A DNA stretch of 64,000 bases from Devosia lacusdianchii. Its GTDB lineage: Bacteria > Pseudomonadota > Alphaproteobacteria > Rhizobiales > Devosiaceae. A model generated the notes under the pieces. That model saw nothing but the letters and a program-made list of their open reading frames with translations. It did not search any database and had not been told where the DNA came from. The first letter of the stretch is position 1; the number at the start of each line of letters is the position of its first letter. The position numbers and the translations under genes are program-made. This document shows positions 43,445 through 52,595 of this stretch, in pieces. The stretch covers positions 3,100,001 through 3,164,000 of the forward strand of contig NZ_CP092483.1 of the NCBI RefSeq assembly GCF_022429625.1, read 5' to 3'.

Positions 43445-44275
43445 ATGGAAAATCCTTTCGTCACCACCGAATGGCTGGCCGCTCACCTCACCGACCCCAA
43501 CCTGGTCGTGCTCGACGGTAGCTGGCACATGCCCAATGCCGCCCGTAATGCCCAAGCGGAGTATCTCGCGGGTCACATCCCCGGCGCGGTCTTCTTCGAC
43601 ATCGATGGCGTCGCCGACACCAGCACCGACCTCCCCCACATGCTACCGTCACCCAACGATTTCGCCCGCATGGTCGGCGCGCTGGGCATTGCCGAAACCA
43701 TGACCATCATCGTCTATGACGAACTCGGCCTCTTCTCTGCCCCCCGCGTCTGGTGGACGTTCAAGACCATGGGCGCGCGCGACGTCCGCATCCTTGCCGG
43801 CGGTGGCCCCAAATGGCGCGCCGAGCGCCGCCCGACCGAAACCGGCCTTGTGGCTCGCCCGCCGCAGACCTTCCACACCAGCTTCGATCCGGCTCGCGTC
43901 GCCGATTTCGAGCATGTTCGTGCCCGCAGCAATGACGGCGCTGGCCAGATCGCCGATGCCCGCCCCGCCCCGCGCTTCCACGCCGAGGTTCCTGAGCCGC
44001 GGCCCGGCCTGCGTGGTGGCCATATTCCCAATAGCGTCAACGTCCCCGTCGGGCTGCTGACCGAGGCTGGCCAGATGAAATCCCCAGCCGAACTGGCCCA
44101 GCTCTTTGCCGATCGCGGCCTTGAGCTCGATCGGCCGGTCATCACCTCCTGCGGCTCGGGCATCACCGCATCCACCCTCGCCTTGGCCCTGCAATTGGCC
44201 GGAGCGGAAAATGTTGCCGTCTATGACGGGTCCTGGGCCGAGTGGGGCGCCCGCCCCGATGCCGAGATCGCCTAG
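43445..44275 (+). CDS. sseA: 3-mercaptopyruvate/thiosulfate sulfurtransferase
   Basis: This 276-residue protein has two rhodanese domains: an inactive N-terminal one (VVLDGSWHMPNAARNAQAEYLAGHIPGAVFFDID) and a catalytic C-terminal one with the active loop SCGSGITAS. CGSG(V/I)T is the 3-mercaptopyruvate sulfurtransferase type, giving pyruvate and protein-bound sulfane sulfur. It starts four bases after the ABC ATPase stop, so it is probably part of that operon; whether the importer carries a sulfur compound is open. Confidence 0.93.
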   Translation: MENPFVTTEWLAAHLTDPNLVVLDGSWHMPNAARNAQAEYLAGHIPGAVFFDIDGVADTSTDLPHMLPSPNDFARMVGALGIAETMTIIVYDELGLFSAPRVWWTFKTMGARDVRILAGGGPKWRAERRPTETGLVARPPQTFHTSFDPARVADFEHVRARSNDGAGQIADARPAPRFHAEVPEPRPGLRGGHIPNSVNVPVGLLTEAGQMKSPAELAQLFADRGLELDRPVITSCGSGITASTLALALQLAGAENVAVYDGSWAEWGARPDAEIA

Positions 44276-44390
44276 TAAACTTTCCGTTCTTACCGCATTG
44301 TAACGTGCACCCGACGGCGCTGCTGCTAGACTTTGCGCAATCGTGGCCTGGGTCGGCCCGGTGATCTCATTCGATTTCGGGGTACAGTGC

Positions 44391-45563
44391 TTGATACGGC
44401 AGGTCGTAGCATCGCTCATCGTTCTGGTCGCGGCGGCTGCTGCCTGGATGTTCTTCGTGCCGAGCTCGACGGCCACCCTGGCCAGCTACGGCATCGTGCT
44501 GCCCTTCGGCACACCGGCTCCCGAGCAGGCCAGCCAACGGCCGGGTGGCGGACAAGCTGGGGGGCTTGGTCGTCGGCCCGGTGCTGCCCGCACAACCAAT
44601 GTCGTCACTACGCCCGTAACTCTCGCCACCATCAATGACAGCCTCGTCGCCATCGGTGAAGGCACGGCCTTGGGCGCGGTGACCGTTTCGTCGCCCGCAG
44701 GCGGCACGTTGGCCGAAATCCTGGTCCGTCCCGGCCAGACCGTGGCGAGAGGCGACGTGATCGCCCGCCTCGATGCCGACGCCGAGAATATCGCCTTTGA
44801 CCGCGCCAAGCTTGCCGCCGACGACGCCAATGCCACGCTGGCCCGCACGGAGGGTCTGGCCAGTTCCAGCCTCGTGGCGACAACCGCGCTGACCGCGGCC
44901 CAGCTTGCCGCCGCCAATGCCGATCTGGAACTGCGCAATGCCGAGGTCGCGCTATCGCGCCGCACCATAGCCAGCCCGATCGCTGGCACGGTAGGGCTCA
45001 TCAAGGTCACGCCGGGCAATTACATGGCAGCGCAAACGGCCGTCACTACGGTCGACGACACGTCCGCCATAACAGTCGATTTCTGGATACCCGAGCGCTA
45101 TGCCGCCTCGGTCGCGCCGGGCATGCCGGTGACCGTCGCGGCCATCGCCCTGCCGGGACGCAAATTCGAGGGCGAAATCAGCGCCGTCGACAACCGCATC
45201 GACCCCGCTAGCCGCACCCTGCAATTGCAGGCTGAAATCCCCAACGAAGACCAGATGCTGCGCGCCGGCATGTCACTGTCGGTAGCGATTTCCTTCCCCG
45301 GCGAACAATATCCGGCGGTCAACCCGCTCGCCATCCTGTGGTCGGCCCAAGGCTCTTACGTGTGGAAATACGATGCCGGCAAGGCCACCAAGGTCATGGC
45401 CGAAATCGTGCAGCGCAACAGCGACGGTGTGCTGGTGCGCGGCGATCTGGCGCCGGGCGATGCCATCATCACCGAGGGTCTGTTGCAGCTCAGCGAAGGC
45501 ACGGCCGTGACCCTGCTCGATGGCCCCGACGGCAGCGCCCAAGAGGCAGCCGCCACCCCCTGA
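44391..45563 (+). CDS. RND efflux periplasmic adaptor (membrane fusion protein)
   Basis: This ~390-residue protein has an N-terminal membrane anchor (VVASLIVLVAAAAAWMFFV), a Gly/Pro-rich linker, the biotinyl-lipoyl half GGTLAEILVRPGQTVARGDVIARLD, a hairpin, the second lipoyl half SPIAGTVGLIKVTPGNYM and the beta-barrel VTVAAIALPGRKFEGEISAVDNRIDPASRTL. It bridges the pump encoded downstream to an outer-membrane channel. The start is probably the TTG at 44391; a GTG at 44343 is in frame. Fourteen bases separate it from the pump gene. Confidence 0.9.
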   Translation: MIRQVVASLIVLVAAAAAWMFFVPSSTATLASYGIVLPFGTPAPEQASQRPGGGQAGGLGRRPGAARTTNVVTTPVTLATINDSLVAIGEGTALGAVTVSSPAGGTLAEILVRPGQTVARGDVIARLDADAENIAFDRAKLAADDANATLARTEGLASSSLVATTALTAAQLAAANADLELRNAEVALSRRTIASPIAGTVGLIKVTPGNYMAAQTAVTTVDDTSAITVDFWIPERYAASVAPGMPVTVAAIALPGRKFEGEISAVDNRIDPASRTLQLQAEIPNEDQMLRAGMSLSVAISFPGEQYPAVNPLAILWSAQGSYVWKYDAGKATKVMAEIVQRNSDGVLVRGDLAPGDAIITEGLLQLSEGTAVTLLDGPDGSAQEAAATP

Positions 45564-45577
45564 CCGGAGACCGCATC

Positions 45578-48500
45578 ATGTCGATCGCGCAAAAGAACGA
45601 ACGGGGCGGCACCTTGGCAGCGCTCTTCGTCCGCCGGCCGGTGCTGGCCGTGGTGGTCAATGCCATGATCGTCGTTGCCGGCCTCGCGGCTCTGCTCGGC
45701 GTCGAAGTGCGCGAATTGCCCAGCGTCGAACAGCCCGTACTCTCGATCTCCACCAGCTTCCCGGGCGCCGCCGCCGAAACCATCGACCGCGAGGTTACCT
45801 CGATCGTGGAAGGCGCCGTGGCGCGCGTCCAGGGCGTTACCGCCATTTCGTCCAGTTCCTCGACCGGGCAGAGCCGCGTCACGCTGGAATTCTCCGACGG
45901 CACCAATCTCGACGTCGCCACCTCCGACGTGCGCGACGCCCTGAGCCGCAGCACGCGCAACCTGCCCGACGGCGTCGAAGACCCCACCATCTTCAAGGCC
46001 GACAGCGACGCGCAGCCGGTCATCCAGCTCGCCGTGACCTCTGACACCATGTCGGTCGGCGAACTCAGCGCGCTAGTCGACGACGTGATTTCCGAGCGAC
46101 TCGCGGCGGTCGATGGCGTGGCCGAGGTGCAGGTCTATGGCACGCGCAATACCGCCTTCGAAATCGACGTCGATCCGCTCAAGCTCGCGAGCCTCGGACT
46201 CACCGTCGCCGACGTGCGCAATGCCCTCTCGACCATTGCCTTCGATACGCCCGCCGGTTCGATCAACGGTCCTAACCAGAACATCACCGTCCGCGCCATC
46301 TCGGAAGTCACCACACCCGCCGATTTCGAGGCCATCATCATCAATGGCCGGACGCTGCTGGGCGACGTCGCGACCGTGGTGTTCGACGCCGCCGCCAGCA
46401 CCTCGTCGCTCCGCTCTGATGGTCGCCCCGGTATCGGCCTTGGCATCGTCCGCCAGGCGCAATCCAACACCATCGAGATTTCCGAGGGCATTCACGCCGC
46501 CGCCGAAGTCCTCAACGACACCCTGCCCGAGGGCGTCGAGGTCAAGGTATCGAGCGACGAGGCCGTGTTTATCGACGGCGCGCTGCACGAGGTCGAAATC
46601 GCCTTGGCGGTATCGCTGATCGTCGTGGTCGCCATCATCTTCCTGTTCCTGCTCGATTGGCGGGCGACGGTGGTTCCGGCGCTCTCCATGCCCATCGCCT
46701 TGCTGGGCGCGGTAGCGGGCATCTATCTGGCTGGCTTCTCGCTCAACATCATCACCCTGCTGGCGCTGGTTCTGGCCACGGGGCTCGTGGTCGACGACGC
46801 CATCGTGGTGCTTGAGAATATCGTGCGCCGCAAGGGCATGGGCGCTGGACCGCGCGCCGCCGCAGTGCTCGGCACCCAGGAAGTGTTCTTCGCCGTCGTC
46901 GCCACCACGCTCACCCTGGCCGCGGTCTTCATTCCCCTGTCTTTCCTCAGCGGGCAAACCGGCCGCCTTTTCCGCGAATTCGGCTTTACCCTCGCCATCG
47001 CGGTTCTCCTCTCATCCATCGTTGCTCTCTCCATGGGCCCGATGATCGCCTCGCGCCTGCTGAGGGCGAGCGAGGCACACCACCATGGCGGCATGATCGG
47101 TGCCGTCGGCCGGGGACTGGCCTCGATCTATCGAGTCACCCTGCGCGTCGCGCTGCGCAACCCCTTCGTCGTCGTGCTGATTGCGCTGCTCTTTGCCGCC
47201 TCGTCCTACTTCGTCTATGGCAACCTGCGGCAGGAGATCACTCCGCCCGAGGATCGCTCGCAGATCCAGTTGCGCATCCAGGCGCCGACCACCGCCAGCC
47301 TCGACTACATCCGCACCCAGCTCACCCGCGTCGAATCCATGCTGCAGCCCTTCGTCGACAGCGGCGAAGTGCAGTCGATCTTCGTGCTCTCCGGCTGGGG
47401 TAGCGGCGGCTCGCTGACCCTGACGCTGGCGCCGTGGGGCGAACGCGCCCGCAGCCAGCAGGAGATCGCCAACGACATCAACACCCTGATGACGCAGGTG
47501 CCCGGCGTGCGCGCCTCGGTCGGCCAGGGCAACAGCCTGGGCATTCGCGGCGGCGGCTCCGGCTTGCAATTCGCCGTGGTCGGTTCGGACTATGCCGTCC
47601 TCGCCGATACCGCCAACCGGATTTCCGATCTGCTCGAGGAAGACGGCCGCTTTGGCCGCGTCAGCGTCAACTTCGACACCACCCAGCCCCAGCTCACCCT
47701 GACCGTCGACCGCGCCAAGGCGGATGACCTTGGCATCGATATCAACGGCCTCGCCACCACCATGCAGGCCATGATCGACGGCAGCGACGTCGGTACCGTC
47801 TTCATCAACGACACCAGCTACACTGTGCGCATGATCTCGACCAGCAATCCGGTCAACGATCCCCGCGATCTCGAAAGCCTGTTCGTCAAAACCGGCGACG
47901 GGCGCTATGTGCCCATGTCGACTATCGCCACCATCACCGAATCGGCCGTTCCCCCGTCGCTGCGGCGCGAGGAGCAGCGCCGCGCCGTGCCGGTCACGGC
48001 CAGCCTCGACGGCGGCCTGGCGCTAGGCGACGCCTATTATCAGATGCTGGATATGGCGCGGCCCATCCTGCCCGAGGGCACCTCCATTATCCCGCTGGCC
48101 GAAGCCAAGACGATCGGCGAAGCCAGCAACGGGCTGTTCATCACCTTCGGCTTCGCGCTCGTCATCATCCTCCTGGTGCTGGCGGCCCAGTTCGAGAGCC
48201 TGTGGAGTGCTATCATCGTCATGACCACCGTGCCCTTCGGCGTGGCGGCGGCGCTCTATGCGCTGCTGGTGACGGGAGGCAGCCTCAACATCTTCAGTCA
48301 GATCGGGCTGGTGCTGGTCGTCGGCATCATGGCCAAGAACGGCATCCTGATCGTCGAATTCGCCAATCAGTTGCGCGACCGGGGCCTGTCGGTCTCCGAA
48401 GCCATCGAGCAGGCCTCCAATATCCGGCTGCGGCCGGTCATGATGACCATGATTGCCACCATCCTGGGCGGCCTGCCCCTCGTGCTCGCCAGTGGCGCTG

Positions 48501-48691
48501 GCGCCGAGGCGCGCTCCGCGCTGGGCTGGGTCATGGTCGGCGGGCTGAGCTTCGCCGCCATCTCGACGCTCTATCTCACGCCGGTCGCCTACCTGCTGCT
48601 GGCCCGCTTCAGCAAGCCCAAGGCCGAGGAAGAAGCCCGCCTGGAGCGCGAACTCGACGCCGCCAATGGCACGGCCGAGCCGGCGGAATAA
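45578..48691 (+). CDS. RND multidrug/hydrophobe efflux transporter (AcrB/MexF-like)
   Basis: This 1037-residue protein is of full RND length with 12 helices and two large periplasmic loops. The proton-relay aspartates are in helix 4: LALVLATGLVVDDAIVVLENIVRRKG. The opening FVRRPVLAVVVNAMIVVAGLAALL and ELPSVEQPVLSISTSFPGAAAETIDREVTSIVEGAV is the family N-terminus. It should export lipophilic compounds together with the adaptor upstream. No outer-membrane factor or regulator is adjacent, so a TolC-like protein elsewhere must serve. Substrate unknown. Confidence 0.94.
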   Translation: MSIAQKNERGGTLAALFVRRPVLAVVVNAMIVVAGLAALLGVEVRELPSVEQPVLSISTSFPGAAAETIDREVTSIVEGAVARVQGVTAISSSSSTGQSRVTLEFSDGTNLDVATSDVRDALSRSTRNLPDGVEDPTIFKADSDAQPVIQLAVTSDTMSVGELSALVDDVISERLAAVDGVAEVQVYGTRNTAFEIDVDPLKLASLGLTVADVRNALSTIAFDTPAGSINGPNQNITVRAISEVTTPADFEAIIINGRTLLGDVATVVFDAAASTSSLRSDGRPGIGLGIVRQAQSNTIEISEGIHAAAEVLNDTLPEGVEVKVSSDEAVFIDGALHEVEIALAVSLIVVVAIIFLFLLDWRATVVPALSMPIALLGAVAGIYLAGFSLNIITLLALVLATGLVVDDAIVVLENIVRRKGMGAGPRAAAVLGTQEVFFAVVATTLTLAAVFIPLSFLSGQTGRLFREFGFTLAIAVLLSSIVALSMGPMIASRLLRASEAHHHGGMIGAVGRGLASIYRVTLRVALRNPFVVVLIALLFAASSYFVYGNLRQEITPPEDRSQIQLRIQAPTTASLDYIRTQLTRVESMLQPFVDSGEVQSIFVLSGWGSGGSLTLTLAPWGERARSQQEIANDINTLMTQVPGVRASVGQGNSLGIRGGGSGLQFAVVGSDYAVLADTANRISDLLEEDGRFGRVSVNFDTTQPQLTLTVDRAKADDLGIDINGLATTMQAMIDGSDVGTVFINDTSYTVRMISTSNPVNDPRDLESLFVKTGDGRYVPMSTIATITESAVPPSLRREEQRRAVPVTASLDGGLALGDAYYQMLDMARPILPEGTSIIPLAEAKTIGEASNGLFITFGFALVIILLVLAAQFESLWSAIIVMTTVPFGVAAALYALLVTGGSLNIFSQIGLVLVVGIMAKNGILIVEFANQLRDRGLSVSEAIEQASNIRLRPVMMTMIATILGGLPLVLASGAGAEARSALGWVMVGGLSFAAISTLYLTPVAYLLLARFSKPKAEEEARLERELDAANGTAEPAE

Positions 48692-48695
48692 GAAT

Positions 48696-48720
48696 GGCCG
48701 GCTTCCATGGGAAGCCGGCC
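48696..48720. terminator. Bidirectional terminator after the RND operon
   Basis: GGCCGGCTTCC-ATG-GGAAGCCGGCC is an 11-bp perfect stem with a 3-base loop in the convergent gap between the RND gene and the Gly-rich protein gene. Confidence 0.85.
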
Positions 48721-48740
48721 CGGAGCTTTATCTGTTTCGA

Positions 48741-49538
48741 TCAGAACACGTAGACCATCAAGGTCGAGCCCTGCCGCTGCACGCCGAGGACGTGGCCGGG
48801 CTGATAGTTGGTGCGGCTGAGGGCGGCATTGATCAGCGCATCCGATGCCACTGCGCCGACCATCTGCTGGTAGTTGCTGTTGCTCGCCAGCCAGTTGCCG
48901 ATCTGCCGCCGCACTTCGGCGCAAACGCGGATCGGGACGAGTTGGATACTGCTGGCGCGGTTCCAGCCACTCAACTGCGTTTGCTGGAACAGGCTCACCA
49001 GTTGGTTGGGGTTGGTACCGGCGCAGGCGTTGGAATTCGAGCCGATGCCCACCGAGCCACCGCCGGCGCTGCGCAGGATAACGGTGCCGCCGCCACCATT
49101 GCCGTTGGTGCCGTTGACGCCATTGCGCCCGTTGGTGCCATTGGTCCCATTGGTGCCATTGTTGCCGTTGCCACCACCGATGCCGATATCGATACCGATC
49201 AGGCCACCGCCACCGCCGACATTCACGTTGGCATCGAGCACGCCACCAACGCCAGCGTTCACATCCAACAGGCCGCTACTGCCACCGAGCGCTACATTGG
49301 CGTCCACCAGCGAGCCGGAGCCGCCACCGCCCACATTGGCATCGAGTATATTGCCGTCGCCGCCACCAAGACCGAGGTTGACGAGGCCGCTGTCGCCGGC
49401 CGAGCCGCTATCGAGGGTGATCAGCGCACCGCTGTCGCCATCGCCAAGCAGACCATCTAGGATTTGGGCATTGGCCGGGGCGGCAAGGAACACGAGCCCA
49501 CACGCCACCATCATCGCCATTCTGGATCGAGCAATCAT
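48741..49538 (-). CDS. Secreted glycine/asparagine-rich repeat protein
   Basis: This 265-residue protein has a signal peptide (MVACGLVFLAAPANAQ). The middle (about 35-155) has variable repeats built on LDANVxxGGGG / VDANV / GLLDVN, then an NGTNGTNGTNGRNGVNGTNG tract, which together suggest an extended beta or glycine-loop surface structure. The C-terminal ~95 residues form a distinct domain with two Cys (NACAGT, RVCAEV) and end GSTLMVYVF, an aromatic C-terminus as in some outer-membrane exported proteins. I recognise no named family. A matrix, adhesin or cell-surface role is a guess. Confidence 0.75.
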   Translation of the reverse strand: MIARSRMAMMVACGLVFLAAPANAQILDGLLGDGDSGALITLDSGSAGDSGLVNLGLGGGDGNILDANVGGGGSGSLVDANVALGGSSGLLDVNAGVGGVLDANVNVGGGGGLIGIDIGIGGGNGNNGTNGTNGTNGRNGVNGTNGNGGGGTVILRSAGGGSVGIGSNSNACAGTNPNQLVSLFQQTQLSGWNRASSIQLVPIRVCAEVRRQIGNWLASNSNYQQMVGAVASDALINAALSRTNYQPGHVLGVQRQGSTLMVYVF

Positions 49539-49702
49539 GAAAACCTCCTGTTTCCGGTCGCTCTCGACCGTTACTGGTGGAAATCATGTGCCCAATGCAC
49601 TGGCCCCATAATCCGTTGAGATACCTAGTTTTTCTGCCAACTGATTTGTCGGTTAGCAGATAGTTCCAACAGTTGAGTCAATTGCGGCGAGAGCGGTGCG
49701 AC

Positions 49703-50752
49703 TTAACGAACCTTGATCAGCAGGATGACCAGCAGCCAGATGCTGGCGACGTGAATGAGCAGGAAGCGCAGCAATACCTGCGCATTGGACCACTGCAAAT
49801 TCTTCCTCACGTGGTCGTGGAATGGGAAACGGATGGAGCTGAGAATGCGCCAGCCGAAGAGCCGCATCAGCGCCACCTTAGCGAGGCCGGTAGCGCCGTT
49901 GAACAGTAACAGCGCGCCCACGAAAAACACCGTCGCCGGATTGCCCATGACCACGACGCACATGCCGACGAAAAGGCCGATGGGCCTTGATCCGGCATCG
50001 CCCATCAGAGCCGCGCTGGGCGGCGCATTATGCCAGAGATAGCCCACGATAGCGCCGCAGAATACCGCGGCGGCAAGGGCCCAGCTCACCGCGTCCGGAT
50101 TGTAGGGGATCAGCAGATAGCCCGCATTGGTTTTGTCGCCGACGACAAAGTAGAGCAGGAAACCCAGCACGCAGATCGTGAACGCCGACAGTGTACCCGA
50201 CACGCCATCGACCCCGTCATTGCAGTTGACCGCGTTGATGCATAGCCACACGACCGGGGTGTAGAGCAGCACGCCACCCCACCACGGCAGGGTGAAATGG
50301 GCCGAGGTGAAGGGCAACCAGACCTCGGTGCTGTTGCCATTCATCAGCACGATGCAGACGAAAAGCGATATCGCCAGATCCGTCAGGCCCAGCGTGAGCT
50401 CGCTCAGTCCACCGGGCTTGCTGTCGTCAATGTAGCCGACGCAGGAGGCGATCAGCAGCGCTCCGAGGCAGAAATAGATCTTGGGGTCATAGGGCAGGCA
50501 GACCACCAGCACGCCCACCGTGATCAGCACGATGAACACGCCGACGCCCACCGGCTTGCCCACGCTCTCCTCCGCGCCCACAGCGTGTGCCCGGCCCTTG
50601 TCCTTGGTGAGCACATGCCATACGCGCGGCAGGACGAGCAGCGACAGGATCGCCGACAGCAACGCCCCCACGGTCGCCAACACGGTGTAAGAAGTGAGAA
50701 GTCGCGCGGGGCCCCAATAGGGAGCAACGAATTCGGAGAGGAAGGTAAGCAT
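49703..50752 (-). CDS. MraY-like phospho-sugar transferase (divergent paralogue)
   Basis: This 349-residue polytopic protein (about ten helices) belongs to the MraY/WecA superfamily: GYIDDSKP (106-113, the DDxxK motif), NAVNCNDGVDG (173-183), LMGDAGSRPIG (from 249) and FHDHVRKN (from 311). MraY normally has HHH in the last loop; here it is HDH. The first two motifs match MraY better than WecA. It is outside a division/cell-wall cluster. It should transfer a phospho-sugar to undecaprenyl phosphate, but whether the donor is UDP-MurNAc-pentapeptide or another sugar is open. Confidence 0.85.
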   Translation of the reverse strand: MLTFLSEFVAPYWGPARLLTSYTVLATVGALLSAILSLLVLPRVWHVLTKDKGRAHAVGAEESVGKPVGVGVFIVLITVGVLVVCLPYDPKIYFCLGALLIASCVGYIDDSKPGGLSELTLGLTDLAISLFVCIVLMNGNSTEVWLPFTSAHFTLPWWGGVLLYTPVVWLCINAVNCNDGVDGVSGTLSAFTICVLGFLLYFVVGDKTNAGYLLIPYNPDAVSWALAAAVFCGAIVGYLWHNAPPSAALMGDAGSRPIGLFVGMCVVVMGNPATVFFVGALLLFNGATGLAKVALMRLFGWRILSSIRFPFHDHVRKNLQWSNAQVLLRFLLIHVASIWLLVILLIKVR

Positions 50753-50908
50753 GGCGGGCCGATCGGTAGTGAACTGCCGGTCTCGGTGACACGGTTGAGT
50801 CGGACCAACGCCGTATGATCGCCCTTGCGAGTCACGAGATCAACGCCGACAACCTGGTTGTCACCCGGCCAAAAGGGGGCCGCCGAGGTAGACCCGGCGG
50901 CTTCGCTA

Positions 50909-52411
50909 TCAGGCCGGAGGTCCGAACCACGTGGTAAGCGCCTCGACAAGCCCGGCCTGGCTGCCCTCGCCCACCCAGGCCACATAGCCATCGGGGCGGA
51001 TCAACACCGCGGCAGGCGCCGCGACCACGCCGAGCGCCGGCAGCTCCCACGTCCCATCGTAACTGGCTTCGGCCAGGGTCACGCGGTCCAGCCACGCCGC
51101 GATATTGATGGCGCCTGGCTCGCCAAGATTGAGCAGCACTGGCCGCGCCTCATGCAGTAGGCTAAAGACCCGTCGCTCTTCCCCAGCAATGCTGAGATCA
51201 AGATCGGGCATGCGCCGCCCAAGCAGCGGATGGCCCTCGCCGAGGTCGTAGCGAATACCAAGCCCTGACATCATCGCCGCGAACGTCCTGCGTGGTTCTT
51301 CCATGCCGAACACTTCGGCCATGACGTCGCGCAAGGCCTTGGTCCGTTCGTCCTCGCGCCGCAGCACCACCGAGGCCATGGTATTGCGCAGCACGCGCGC
51401 GGCCACCGGGTGGCGTTCAGCCTGATAGCTGTCGAGCACGCTCTCCGGCGAAATCCCCTTGACCACCTGCGCCAGTTTCCAGCCGAGATTGACCGCATCC
51501 TGCACGCCGGTCTGGAGGCCCTGGCCGCCATCGGGCGGATGCACATGCGCCGCATCCCCGGCGATCAGCACCCTGCCCTTGCGGTAGTCAGCGGCCTGCC
51601 GGGTCACGTCGGTGAACCGGGAAATCGATGTCGGGCTATGAATGCCGAAATCCGTGCCATAGACAGCGATAAGCGCCTCGCGCAGATCATCGAAGGTCGG
51701 CTCGCCCGTGGCGCCGCTGGTCCGCTCCGTCACGAGCACGCGGACTGGTCCTTCATCGGCATAGGCGATCTTGCCGTCCCGAATTTCGTAGGCAACTCGC
51801 CCCAGGCCGTGAATGCCGATGGCGTCGCGGCGCGTACCCCACTCCGCCGGCGGGTCGGCCATCTCGACCTCGGCGATGAGGTTGCTCGTTGTCGGTTCGA
51901 GCCCGGGAAAATCGATGCCCGCCGCCTTGCGGATCAGGCTGCGTCCACCGTCGCAGCCGACGAGGTACCTGGCGCGCAATAACCGGCCGTCGCCGAGCTC
52001 GGTATCGACGCCGGACCCATCTTGCGCGAAACCCGTCACCTCGCAACCGCGATACCACCGCACCCCCAGACCTTCGACCCAGCGGGCCAGGATATGTTCG
52101 ATACGGTTCTGCCACAGCCCGAGGCTGTAGGGGTGACGCGTGGGAAAATCGCCGATGTCGAAGGTGACGCCAGCAAAGCCGATAGCCTGGGCCTTCTGCC
52201 CCTCGGCAAGGAACTGCTCGGCGATGCCACGCTGGTCGAAAATCTCGATGGTGCGCGGATGCAATCCGCCGGCGCGCGAGCCGGCAATGTCCTGATTAGC
52301 GCGACGTTCGACGATGGCGACGTCAACGCCTGCCAGGGCCAGTTCGCCCGCCAGCATCAGCCCCGTCGGGCCTCCGCCGGCAATCACTACCGCATATTCG
52401 GACTGAGGCAT
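50909..52411 (-). CDS. FAD-dependent aromatic hydroxylase (PheA/TfdB family)
   Basis: This 500-residue flavoprotein monooxygenase has the dinucleotide motif VVIAGGGPTGLMLAGELALAG, the RxxGLxPRT-like RAGGLHPRTIEIFDQRG, the DG motif YLVGCDGGRSLIRKAAG, the GD motif GRVLIAGDAAHVHPPDGGQGLQTGVQDAVNLGWKL and a thioredoxin-like C-terminal domain (about 385-500). It hydroxylates a phenolic or polyketide-like substrate with NAD(P)H and O2; the substrate is unknown. The start is the ATG at 52411 behind GGAGCGACAC. It stands alone. Confidence 0.9.
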   Translation of the reverse strand: MPQSEYAVVIAGGGPTGLMLAGELALAGVDVAIVERRANQDIAGSRAGGLHPRTIEIFDQRGIAEQFLAEGQKAQAIGFAGVTFDIGDFPTRHPYSLGLWQNRIEHILARWVEGLGVRWYRGCEVTGFAQDGSGVDTELGDGRLLRARYLVGCDGGRSLIRKAAGIDFPGLEPTTSNLIAEVEMADPPAEWGTRRDAIGIHGLGRVAYEIRDGKIAYADEGPVRVLVTERTSGATGEPTFDDLREALIAVYGTDFGIHSPTSISRFTDVTRQAADYRKGRVLIAGDAAHVHPPDGGQGLQTGVQDAVNLGWKLAQVVKGISPESVLDSYQAERHPVAARVLRNTMASVVLRREDERTKALRDVMAEVFGMEEPRRTFAAMMSGLGIRYDLGEGHPLLGRRMPDLDLSIAGEERRVFSLLHEARPVLLNLGEPGAINIAAWLDRVTLAEASYDGTWELPALGVVAAPAAVLIRPDGYVAWVGEGSQAGLVEALTTWFGPPA

Positions 52412-52595
52412 GTGTCGCTCCGTATGAATCAAACCGGGGCGGGCGTTTTACGGGATGACCGGGGTCTTGAAGCAAGCCCCTTGCGCTCTACATATAAGAT
52501 ACGGCGGGGTGTTCCCGGCCGCCCGAAGGCTCGAAACATCGAGCAAAAGCCGCCAGGTCGCCCCGGCGGCTTCGTCATTTCCAGAAACCGGCGCC

